This document shows, piece after piece, positions 37,801 through 48,800 of a stretch of 64,000 nt of DNA (the stretch's first letter is position 1; every line of letters begins with the position of its first letter). The stretch is from Lutraria lutraria (Eukaryota; Mollusca; Bivalvia; Venerida; Mactridae), in assembly GCA_964023205.1 (NCBI GenBank), contig OZ026835.1, positions 9,940,414 to 10,004,413 on the forward strand, in the 5' to 3' direction. The translations under genes and the position numbers were made by a program. Below the pieces are notes generated by a model. It worked only from the letters and a program-made list of their open reading frames with translations, did not search any database and was not told the DNA's origin.

Positions 37801-40798
37801 ATTGTTACCCACGATTTATTTTCTACGGAAACTACCGAAACAACTACACTACGGAAAACAACAGAATCAACATCGTTACCTTTGACGTCAGGTACAACTA
37901 CAGAAACACCTTTGACGTCAGGTACATCTACAAAAACACCTGTGACATCAGGTACAACTACAGAAACACCTGTGACATCAGGTACATCTACAAAAACATC
38001 TGTGACATCAGGTACATCTACAAAAACACCTGTGACATCTGGTACAACTACAGTTACACCTGTGACATCAGGTACATCTACAGAAACACCTGAGACATCT
38101 GGTACATCTACAAAAACACCTGAAACATCTGGTACATCTACAAAAACACCTGTGACATCAGGTACATCTACAAAAACACCTGTGACATCAGGTACAACTA
38201 CAGTTACACCTGTAACATCAGGTACAACTACAAAAACACCTGTGACATCAGGTACATCTACAAAAACACCTGTGACATCCGGTACAACTACAGTTACACC
38301 TGTGACATCAGGTACAACTACAAAAACACCTGTGACATCAGGTACAACTACAAAAACACCTGTGACATCAGGTACAACTACAGTTACACCTGTGACATCA
38401 GGTACATCTACAAAAACACCTGTGACATCAGGTACAACTACAGAAACACCTGTGACATCAGGTACAACTACAGTTACACCTGTGACATCTGGTACATCTA
38501 CAAAAACACCTGTGACATCTGGTACATCTACAAAAACACCTGTGACATCTGGTACATCTACAAAAACACCTGTGACATCTGGTACATCTACAAAAACACC
38601 TGTGACATCAGGTACAACTACAGAAACACCTGTGACATCTGGTACATCTACAAAAACACCTGTGACATCTGGTACATCTACAAAAACACCTGTGACATCA
38701 GGTACAACACCTGTGACATCAGGTACATCTACAGAAACACCTGTGACATCTGGTACAACTACAGTTACACCTGTGACATCTGGTACATCTACAGAAACAC
38801 CTGTGACATCTGGTACATCTACAAAAACACCTGTGACATCTGGTACATCTACAAAAACACCTGTGACATCTGGTACATCTACAAAAACACCTGTGACATC
38901 AAGTACAACTACAGAAACACCTGTGACATCTGGTACATCTACAAAAACACCTGTGACATCTGGTACATCTACAAAAACACCTGTGACATCAGGTACAACA
39001 CCTGTGACATCAGGTACATCTACAGAAACACCTGTGACATCAGGTACATCTACAAAAACACCTGTGACATCTGGTACATCTACAAAAACACCTGTGACAT
39101 CTGGTACAACTACAGAAACACCTGTGACATCTGGTACAACTACAAAGACATCTGTGACATCAGGTACAACTGCAGATGAACCAATGACATCAGAGACACA
39201 AACTACAGACAGTCATATTTCTACAATGCGTCATGAAGAAGAAAAAACAACAAAATCAATTAATGTTTTTCCATGTGAGTGTTTATCAACTTTGTTCATA
39301 ATTGAAGATTCCTCAATGATTCGCTTATGTTACAAGTGCCCCCAGTTATTAAGAACACTTACTAGTATTGCAAATAAGTTTTTGAAGACCAAATATTCCA
39401 AAATCAATTAAAATTTCAAAACACCGACACCATGTTTGTCTGCCGATCCTAGACGTTTTCCGCCGCAGGCTCGGTCATCTTTTTCGTGTCAATATTTTGA
39501 TAATCATAACGAGCTTTAACTCTTTACTTAAAGAACAATTATCTTTTAAAAAAGTCTGGCTACTTATTCTATCTCTTTCGGGAGGAGTTTAGGTGGAAAC
39601 ACATGTATTTGGATTTTTTTGTCTTATAACACTCAAAAGTCATTCTCATTAATATCACTATGATGCCCTATTTGATAAAAAAAAATGTTTTCCAACTATG
39701 TCGTTAATTCGGTTCTCATCAAATTACAACACTTCATTTTACATTCTATCTGAGAATTATCATGTCGTCCCCTTCACTAGTTGTCACAAACGTGGTCACG
39801 TATATACCAGTTCATATGTGCGTTTTTATCATGTTATCATAATTATCTTTTTAAAATTCAAACTCTTTTTCAGACGGTGCTGTAATTTCTGCTTGTATTG
39901 GACTGGTTCTCATTGTTGGTATTGTGATATGGATTTTCTGTATGTAAGTATGATAACCAGTCTATATACATTCAATATATGATTATAAATGTACACATGC
40001 ATTAAGTGATGTAATCAATAGAAACTGATCAACTAAAAGTGTAGTGATCTATTTCAGAATGGCCCGAGATTTGTGTAACATATTTCCAAATTGTGTCCAA
40101 TTCCAAATAAATACAAGTTAAATAAATATTTATTGGTATACACTGACTCTTTCTTTATTGCTGCATACATTCGTGAATAGATTTGATTGAGCTAATGACT
40201 GTGAAACAATACTGGTGAATAATTTCTTCTATTAATTCTTATTATCATTCTTCTGTTAATTTTTCTTCTGTCAAATATTATTTTGCTAATTCAATTCCTT
40301 CATATTCATCTTCTTTTAGTTATGTTTCTTCTACCTTTTCTTCCGGTCATTCATCATCTTCAAATTCTTTCTTTAAGTCATCATTCTTCTTCTGATGACG
40401 ATAGACACACACAGTTAACGTCATTGTACCTTTTATATTTTAGGACAAGAAACCAAAAATCTTACGGACTTGGATCTACTCTTCCGTTTAACAATTTCCC
40501 CGATAAAAACAAACCATTTCCAAACGGCGAGGATGACAGTATAGACAAAAAAGATGAACATTTCTTAGAAACTGGTCATGATGAGGTAGACCTATCAATT
40601 TGGGACAATAAACAAGAAGATCCTATGAATAGCACAACTTCCACGTTTGAAAATAAGTCTTATACCGCAGTTGATGTACCTGAATCTAATGACACTCCAA
40701 ATGAAGAAGAGACGGGTGTTGATACTAACAAAGACAGTGAGAAACAAGATGATGTAGTTAATGATATGATTGATCTATTAGTGAACCCTGATTCCTGA
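28856..40798 (+). CDS. mucin-like single-pass membrane protein (first of a tandem pair)
   Basis: I reconstruct seven exons: 28856-28913, 35139-35204, 36036-36183, 36708-36910, 37568-39274, 39874-39943 and 40444-40798. All are GT-AG with phases 1,1,2,1,1,2, giving 868 residues. Exon 1 encodes a signal peptide (M-Y-F-N-K-Q, then a W-S-L-L-F-A-A-F core). Residues about 20-175 form a small cysteine-patterned extracellular domain (M-C-Y, C-T-C, S-D-C, L-D-C, Y-C-L, I-Q-C) that could be CUB-like but is not confidently assigned. Residues about 176-720 are a Thr/Ser/Pro mucin stalk, with 10-residue repeats from about 262 to 699. Exon 6 is one transmembrane helix (G-A-V-I-S-A-C-I-G-L-V-L-I-V-G-I). Exon 7 is a 118-residue acidic cytoplasmic tail ending with D-M-I-D-L-L. 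The function is unknown; a heavily O-glycosylated surface receptor or adhesin is inferred. The next gene downstream has the same plan. A non-coding first exon upstream cannot be excluded. Confidence 0.8.
29140..29420 (+). mobile_element. SINE-like repeat in intron 1
   Basis: It shares 'TGYGGAGAACAAGGTTA' then 'ACTGGWACAGAATCCAGG' with the copy at 41521-41810, plus an upstream tRNA-like segment with a degenerate B-box (GTTTGAACCCA near 29213). Two independent copies with the same core support a repeat family. Confidence 0.55.
30043..33247. mobile_element. foldback-like transposon, 3.2 kb, with 9-bp TSD
   Basis: The element starts ATGTCCGTGAAG and ends CTTCACGGACAT. It is flanked by the identical 9-bp repeat ACTTCAATG at 30034-30042 and 33248-33256. 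Each arm, read inward, has four parts. First is a cluster of GTGAAGTTGGCAGCCCAGCAG repeats. Second is a single-copy block of about 260 bp containing GTAGCGGCCGCATAGCGG. Third is a tandem array of 187-bp units, four full copies in the left arm (starting 30505, 30692, 30878, 31065) and eight in the right arm (ending 31447 through 32756). Fourth is a junction near 31273. There is no open reading frame, so it is non-autonomous. Long subrepeat-bearing inverted arms with a 9-bp duplication match Foldback or Mutator-like architecture. It sits in intron 1 of the first mucin-like gene. Confidence 0.9.
33379..33629. mobile_element. pogo/Tigger-like MITE
   Basis: Flanked by TA on both sides, it starts CAGTGCAATCTCTCCAAAGC and ends CTTTGGAGAGGTTGCACTG, giving near-perfect inverted ends of about 20 bp. 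Inside, a block with 'CCATCTAACTATTAATTTAACCTC' shape occurs twice (about 33456 and 33530), a tandem duplication of about 75 bp. Confidence 0.8.
33942..34000. repeat. 59-bp imperfect palindrome
   Basis: The arms ACCTCATAACACAT and ATGTGTATTATGAGGT enclose a central perfect hairpin AAAGCCC-GAA-GGGCTTT. The whole can fold as a cruciform or RNA hairpin inside intron 1 of the first mucin-like gene. It may be a tiny MITE, but no clear target duplication was found. Confidence 0.6.
34001..35138. other. remainder of intron 1, nothing seen
   Basis: AT-rich intron. An 81-codon open frame at 34505-34750 has no domain and no splice support, so I do not call it. Confidence 0.5.
35745..35965 (-). mobile_element. 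tRNA-derived SINE in intron 2
   Basis: On the minus strand the head carries a clear A-box (TGGTTGAGTGG at about 35953) and a perfect B-box (GGGTTCGAGCCCC at about 35893). It is followed by a body running down to about 35745. The spacing between boxes is longer than in a standard tRNA, as in SINE heads derived from tRNAs with a long variable arm. Confidence 0.75.
37880..39190 (+). repeat. 30-bp coding minisatellite (10-residue Thr-rich repeats)
   Basis: About 43 in-frame 30-bp repeats within exon 5 encode variants of T-P-V-T-S-G-T-(S/T)-T-(K/E/V). Two short units (at about 38707 and 38997) have lost five codons without shifting frame. Sequence differences among units are few and clustered in the variable last residue and in the A/T third position of the Ser codon before Gly. 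This suggests ongoing expansion and homogenisation under coding constraint. Nearly every residue is an O-glycosylation candidate. Copy number is likely polymorphic. Confidence 0.95.
40058..40121 (+). CDS. possible alternative terminal exon (short tail)
   Basis: An acceptor ATTTCAG ends at 40057. The sequence after it is in the correct phase to join the transmembrane exon ending 39943 and encodes about 20 residues after the junction, starting M-A-R-D-L-C, before TAA at 40119. AATAAA hexamers overlap and directly follow the stop (around 40105 and 40122). This would give a receptor isoform with a very short tail in place of the 118-residue tail from 40444. It is supported only by splice phase and signals. 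Confidence 0.35.
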
Positions 40799-41256
40799 AA
40801 TAGTGATAAAAGATGAAAATAATACATAAAACTCGGTGTTTAAGTGCATATATACATGTATGGAGGTATTTGTTCAATTTTATTATCTATTAGAAGACAA
40901 ACATGTTTTATGTTTATGTCAATACAATTTTGACTTGACTTGACTTGGTAAGTAGAAAGCTAATGTTGATGCCGATTACAGACACTAATCCTCAAATGGA
41001 AACATTACAATACCCGATTTTTTTAAAAATATGTACGAATATAGCGCGTCACCTCTATGTACTGTTTGAAATGATCCGAAAGGAATGGCAAAAAAGGTCA
41101 GAGTGTTGTGCCGTTGAATGTAGTTTCTGTTTGTCGTTGATGTACATTCTTGTATATACATGTACATATATATATTGTGTGTTTTTTAAAACCATATACG
41201 TAGTAATTTACATAATGTATCAATTAGTGTGCAATGTTTTGTGTAATATTAACATG

Positions 41257-41262
41257 AATAAA
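41257..41262 (+). terminator. poly(A) signal of the first mucin-like gene
   Basis: The AATAAA is about 460 bp after the stop codon at 40798, with no other strong hexamer close by. The intervening 3' region has no coding support. Confidence 0.45.
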
Positions 41263-41520
41263 GTTATACAGAAGTGCTATTAATTTTCTAGGTCGTAAAT
41301 TTCCTGTAATTACTGGTGACCATTTAGATAGAAAAAGAACCATTCGTTTCATAGGTCAATTCTATCAACCCTTTCGTATCCATCCAATCAGAAACCGTCT
41401 TACACATAAACTGAACGTCATTTGCTCTCTCATTTGTTTGGACCAGTCGCTGTTTAACAAAATATAGAATATATATAGAATAATGCAGGTGGTCATTAAC
41501 CAAAATTTAATGTTTTCTTA

Positions 41521-41810
41521 ACCGCCTAGCCGATTAACTCAATGGGTTGTTGGTTTGGTCAACGGACCTGGCTGGTTCGTGGGATATTGAGCCCTGAGTC
41601 CGGCATATGTTCGCCTTGACGATTTGACGGGTTGGAAACATTGCCCTTCATGCGAAATCGCATCCACTACTGATCAGTCATGAAAAAAGTTGGCAGTCAC
41701 GTGTGGAGAACAAGGTTAGCACTGGAACAGAATCCAGGGAAAGAAAATTGGTTAGATTAATGCATCACCGATGAATAACTGATATACTGTTGAAGAGGCG
41801 TATAATCGGA
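41521..41810 (+). mobile_element. tRNA-derived SINE between the paired genes
   Basis: An A-box-like TTAACTCAATGGG segment near 41534, a GGTTCGTGGG stretch near 41575 and the 'GGAGAACAAGGTTAGCACTGG' type core near 41706 are present. The core is shared with the copy at 29140-29420. Ends are approximate. Confidence 0.6.
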
Positions 41811-42660
41811 AAATAATACAACATTTATTTGTCAGTATTCTGTTATAATTAAGACAGGCGTTTTGTATACATGTACTGCAGTTTGATATTAAATCTACAC
41901 AAATTGGCCACTTTTATTCAACAATAACTTGATACAACCGGTTATGATGTATTACCACTCACATCGGACAACCATCTCCTCCTTACCACCAAACAATCGA
42001 CTACTAGTACTTCCTTATGTTGAGTACACCACAATGGTGAGTGGGGGATTTTAAATACAACCATTTTACCTAAGTCAAACTAGTAGCGGTCAATTCGTCT
42101 CGATGAACATTTCGATTGACTCAACTCCCCATCGTCATGATGCATATGGACAAAAATAAAAGTAGTCCGATGGTACTATTTGTCTTCAGTATTGTGTAAT
42201 ATTTAACACATATTTCGATATTCAAAATACCGATGTCAAAAATTATAAACTATGGCAAGTGCCATTTTTCAACACGCTCAATGCGTTAGCTCCGTGATTG
42301 AACAAAATCAAACAATCGTTTTATTATTTAACCAGACATTTGAAACGTAGAAACTAACCCGAGGCGGGCGAGTATTTTGTCAGGTATTTGACGGACAGTC
42401 ATACTTCAATATGCGGACCCAAAGATGTTCATTACCCACGTGACACCATTGTGATCATAAATGTCAAAAACGTCATTGTCTGTCAGACGATCCTTGTCCA
42501 TCCATGATCGAATTACTAACAGACGAGTTAAATTATTATAATTAGTATTCATTTGTAGAAAAAGCATGACTGTTTGAGGAAATACATAGAACATAACATC
42601 TTAATTGTATAGACTTATAAATAATAACATCGTTTAGGATTATTGACTAATATGTCTTGG
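41811..42660. other. intergenic, nothing seen
   Basis: The spacer between the two paralogous genes contains no supportable gene or repeat. Confidence 0.5.
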
Positions 42661-42668
42661 TATATAAG
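42661..42668 (+). promoter_or_regulatory. TATA-like box upstream of the second mucin-like gene
   Basis: TATATAAG lies 187 bp before the start codon at 42855. This is a plausible core promoter with a 5' leader of about 160 nt. No initiator was verified. Confidence 0.3.
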
Positions 42669-42854
42669 TAATAAATAAATTAAAGTTAATTTTATTTAGA
42701 CTTGTATATCAGTTCAAAGAAGTAAACAGTGATATTTGTTTTTTAAACAAAATGGTCGCCGTGCATGTGTGAGGAGATTGAATCAGTTTTAAATTGGTAC
42801 AGAAGAGCATTTAGATTCATTCTTTTTATTTGGACATTTTAATGAATCGAAATA

Positions 42855-45800
42855 ATGTTTGACAATATGAAGAAATCGTCTGCAATTGTGTCCGTTTTGT
42901 TGATTGTGTTTATATACCAAGGTAAGAGAACTATATATACCATACTTATGTACTGTTCATAGATCCGCCATTATGGATATATATATATATATAATCATGT
43001 TTATGCATTTATTCCAACAAGGGCTCGTTATTTCTTCCACACAACTTTTAAAACTATTTTCCTAATTCAAATATATTATTTTTTGACTCATTTAATTTCT
43101 TATTTAATAGGGTTGCTATTCTATTTAAATCCAGAAATGTAGCACTATAAAACATGAGAACAATGGCCGAGCTCAAATCTTAAATCCATTCTCAACGTAT
43201 TATGGTTGAAATGATAGAGCGGAATTAATGTTAAAATGAATATTCAGTCAGACGGACTAATAGTATAAATAGTATCATCATTGTCTGATAATTATTTACT
43301 CAGACACAAACATTAAAAGACAAGATATGATATCTGAGCTTGGAGACCTATCGCAGATTTATGGCATCGGATGCTGGCTTTTTGGATTGACTCTGTTTTT
43401 ATAATCCAAAGTTAAAACGAAAATTTAAGTGCTATGACTCTCTTGGTGAGCTGGGGCTACAGTATATAATGTCAGCGTTTTATGTAATCTTGTGATAGTC
43501 GTTTTTTTATTAGAACAATGTTGACAATATTAGAATATATCCCTCTGCTTGTAGACTTAGTAAGTTAGTATCATAATTACTAGTAATGTATCATTTTTAT
43601 TCTACGTAATGCGACCTGGATTTAGTTATGGTTCTTAATGTAAACAAATAAAACATTGTTTGAAAATATACTTTTACTCAGAATACATCCTAGGAAATTT
43701 GCCGATTTTTGTCAAATAAAGTATATATTGTATATTGTATTGCTAATTGTAGAACAGGTGATATGTATAATTTAATGTTTTAACATGCTCATTTTCATAT
43801 TAATCATAATTCTATTTCAGTTCGTGGCCAAGCCTGTCCGCAGGGTATCAATGGTGAGTTTTAAAAAAAGTTTAGTTTTCAAAATAAACACTATAATAAT
43901 AAATAATGTTTCTGATTACATTCCCATTAAAGATACGGTATGTTTATAATTATAATTCTTTAAAGCTTGCGGAAGGGTAATAAACTGAGTCAGGTGATGT
44001 ACCATTCCCCGGTCTAGGGTCTCGTGGGGAAAATATAGTAGGTGCTATGTTTTAGGTTATTTAAAAAAGGCATGTATTTTTGTCCCTTTATTACGGCATC
44101 CAAGAAGCCGACAGTCGGGCGAGAAGTGGAAGTTAAATCTGTTTTTCGAGAATAGCTTGCTATATACATACTATTTTACCTAATATGTAAAGCTAAAAAA
44201 TATCAAGCCCGCTCTTCTTCTCTTTCCTTACGTACCGTTATTATACAAACACGTGACATTTGTAAACATGTAGTTCTAAGAAAAGGCGCGACACGAATTG
44301 AATTCATTGGTTACACTCAGCAAGTTCATCATCGTTCACTAAGGCTGTTGTCAAATATTTCAACCGAGGTGCAAGTTCATCCTTTTATTTCACAGCGTAT
44401 ATTATCTTATCTAGCATTTATATTGTTTCGGTGAATAGAATAACTATGTGAATAGTATATCAGTAATACATTGGGCAAATTAAATTATTCGTATAAGTGA
44501 GTAAGTAAGTAAGTAAGTAAATAAATATTTTATTAAAGTGACATGTGTACATGTTACATAATATACAAATATAGAAAGTAAATAACACACCCGGCCCAAT
44601 GGACTTATAAGTCACCTATACAAATCAAGTATAAAGTTTCACATGAAATTATTTTCAATGTTGAATATCATGAGTAAATGAATATGAAATGCACAATACA
44701 ACGTTTTGTTTGATTAAATATATTTTGTTTCTTCTTCTAATATACGCCTTAACAATATACTTGGCTAATTTTCTTGGGAGATTATATAATGTTTCACTCG
44801 ATATGAAAACTCACTGTCATATTTTTATTACCTACATCATGCGTATATGCATTTTAGTCCACGATCTATTCAATATAAGTTATAGGGTATGATATATGTT
44901 TTAACATATGGTTAAAATCAACTGATTATAATAGGAACATGCTCTTTGATAGTACAATCAACGCTTACTTAACATCTACCTATGAATACAGGCCTATATG
45001 CGGACAAATGCCGTGCACTCTTACATAATCATAGAGTAATTCGACAAACTAGATTAACATATGATTAAGGTTAATTGTTTGTAAGTTATCCTCCGTTACG
45101 GACTTGGGTCTCGGATTAAATCACATGATAATGGAAATGAAAATGGACAAAATTTGTTGGAAAGTCCAAACCCATTTGGTAATTAGTAATTGACTGAAAT
45201 AGACCACATTGTGTTGTCTAGCATGATGTTATATGATAAATTTAGATATCAGACAAGTGATCATTGTGTATTATATCATGTTAGTGGTCAGAAATAAGAT
45301 GACCAATTGTCTAAGTTAATGTCCAGTGATCAATCAACGTCTACGTTGACACGCCGTATTATCATGGTGACTGACCAGTCATTCTACATATATTTATATT
45401 CATATAATATAAAGCATAGAAAAAAGTACAGTCAAAATTGCGATAGCGTCAACCTCCGAATTAAGGCCATCCTGTGAATAAAAACATTCTTTAAAACCCC
45501 GTCCTTGATTATTAAGAACGAAATAAACACTGAATAAGGGTCACCTATCGATAAAGGTCACATTTTGACTTTCCCAAGGGTGGACATTGTTCACAGGTTT
45601 CACTGAATGTATTTAAAGTAAAACCTCACTATGTGACCACTTCAACAGTACATCCACCTCATTATAAAGTCATATTTATTTTCTGGACATTTTCCGGAGC
45701 TTTTCTGTGTTTCAATCTGATAATGATAACATGCTCGGTATTTATCTTTTACTCCAATATGTTGCCTATCGTAGATTGAGGTTTTACCGTAATTCATATG

Positions 45801-48800
45801 TAAAACTGACTATACATTTATTATGTAAACCATTTAGCATGCAAAAACTAACAATAATAGCTAACCTACAATTTTTGTTAAAAATAAAAAAATACTGTAC
45901 ATTTGATGTAATATAAAATAAACAGATGTAAATAAAGTTGGATAAATGCATTAAAAGAAATACTATAATCAGGAAGAAACTACCAAACTGAACAAAACAC
46001 CATCTAAAAAGCACCAATTAGTCAACATAGCGAACGTTAAGAATGACCACGCAAATTAATATACATTAATCAAATTCCTAACTCATTAACGTATGATATT
46101 GCTGTTTAGCTGACCTTTAAAACGCCCAAACAAAGAAACCGCGAGCACCAAAAAAACAATCCCCGCCCGTGTCCAGACTTCTGAAGCTACGAAGACAAGT
46201 TGAATCATATAGATGACGTCGATGAAAATACGCAGTCAAAGATATATTATTTAGAACCAATCAATAAAGACTGACTTCAGTGTCAGTTATTTATTTATGT
46301 TTCTATACATATTCTATGAGTATAAAAACGGACACAACCGAATTGAAATTTAATAACAGCATTCTTGACTAATATTATGGATGCTTTTTCTTCATATAAA
46401 ATAACAGAACGAAATAATAAATTTTATTATTTTATTAAATGCGTTAAGCTCATCGTCATCATAAAATTATATGCATTATATCAACATACAATATTATACA
46501 AACACAGGCATGCAGCAAATGGCAAAATACAATTATAGTTCATATTTAAGATTAGTGGAAAATAAACATATCATAACAAATTATATGTATAGCAAATAGA
46601 GGTCAAGTTAATGAAGGTGAAAACTGACAGGGAGTTTCAAGAGGGGGGGGGGGGGATCAATAGTATACAAAATTATAATTTTATCAAAACAAGTTCATGT
46701 TAACTATGATTATAAGTATACAATAAATATTAAGATAATCTGAGAAAACTTTGTAGTGAGTGAACACGGCATTTAAAACCTTAATTTTATTTTTGAGACT
46801 GATTTTCTAGATTTCGAAAATTACAAATGAAATATGAAGTATGTACTTTCCAATTATTTTGTTAACATACTCGTCTATGCTCATATAACTGATAATGTCT
46901 TTATTGGTTAAGGTCAAATATCGTTCCATAGCGTTTATGGTTAAGTCCATTAATTAACCATGTTTGTCAATGTAAGTCATTAGGAATGTTTATAATTGTT
47001 TTTTCTTCATGTTGTTCTGTACTATTAATGTAAACCACATGACTGTTACCTTTTTAATCATCAAATACCATGACAGATATCGACCACTAGCCCGGCACTA
47101 TACCACATTCATTTTTTTATATATCTAATATCCTGGTGACTCAATACCACCATAAAATATGAGTATTAATACCATAAAAATGTGAGTAATGTTATTTTCA
47201 GACTGTACAATCTATGCTAAGTAACGTAAAATAATGTCTAATTGTTTTAGGATAGGTTTGCTTGACATATATTGATACAAAGGAAAATTTAACCTTTTAT
47301 TCAATTTTCATACTTCCAGGAGCGGGGGGGGGGGGGGGGGGGGTGCTAAAATTCGGTCGTATCATAATTATTAAGGTGTTAAGTTAAAAGAAACCTACAT
47401 TCTTGCCGACAAAATATCTAGAAAATCAGAGTACTATGAAGTTGATGTGATATTTGCGTACATTTATGATTATTACATGAGTTTATAAATAGTTACATGG
47501 TGTCAAATGTGTCAGCCATTGGCATAGTCTGGATACATTGTAGCATAGATGACCTTCTTTAATGTTTTACCGGAGAGACACTGAATAAAGGGACACATAA
47601 GTAGAGCGTATAAACTGTTCTATACAAGATAACGTCTTGAACATTTAATAGCTAATTCATCTTTTTTCAGAAAGTCGTTCGAACTGAACATTTTAAACTA
47701 TTTCCTATTCATTACTAAACTAGTTGGTCGAAACTCGTTACCTAGCAACGTGTTGTAATTTCTCTGTCAATTCGTTGAAATTATGCAATTACTTTTGATA
47801 AAATAACTTTAGAGGTGAACTATCGATGCCCTTAAAATAATATAAGTCGGTCCGCTCGGTTCCGAACTAATAGATATTAGCGTTGTTTAATTGTTAGTAA
47901 TGATCATAAAACGAATAATTTGTATGGACGATATATGTAAATAATTAAGTTATGCCAGGCAGTGACAGTTATGGTATTATTGTGATTATGAACTTTGACC
48001 ATTTAACACAAGTGCTCCACAATATACAAACACCGTCATACTTAAAGGGTGTTTATCAATCATCTAATCAATTGTCAAAATTCTCTACAAACTTCGAAAG
48101 CTTCGTTTTGTCCAAAATAAGTTTGTGACCAGACATTTCGTTGCTAAGTACATCGGTGAAATGAATATATGAGTCTTGGGAGAAAATGCCAGCGCCTGTT
48201 ATTGCACGAGTTATACAAATAATATGGGTCAACGATATTTTTGCACATCGTTGCTATAAAGACATATTTGGGAACAAATGTAACGGATTTTAAATCAAGA
48301 TGGACCATTATCACATTTAACTACTTACGAAGAATTGTCTAAAGACAATAGGCCGCTAATATGAGGTGGTCTCTAAGCGGAGTTATACTGTATATCTATC
48401 AGTGTTCTATTTTTGTCTTTTTCAGCTGCTCACATGTGTGTACCAGGAATTTACACGAGCGACCGGGTTTTTATCGACACCACAACATACAATACATTTC
48501 TGAACAATTGTACTTGTTCCTTTACCACCACATCTAATGTACTCAAGCTTCTAACTTATATGGCCCCGAATTACCCACAATGCAACTCTGCAATAAGGTA
48601 AGTCTTACGAGAATTTATAATTTCGAGTTTCTGTTTCTTAATACTTTAGATTGGTAACAAATTTCTATCATGGTTTGACAATAGTTAAATAATTCCAAAT
48701 CAGATTTTTTTGCGCAAACGGAAATACATCGATGAAAATATATTACTTAGGTAGTAGTCAGCCCTGAATTCAGTAAATGCTTGTTTATGCACAGTTTTCT

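Noticed and set aside
40640..40690. ITIM-like tyrosine motif in the first receptor's tail (K-S-Y-T-A-V)
   Set aside because: The position two residues before Tyr is Lys, so it does not fit the (I/V/L/S)xYxx(I/V/L) pattern.
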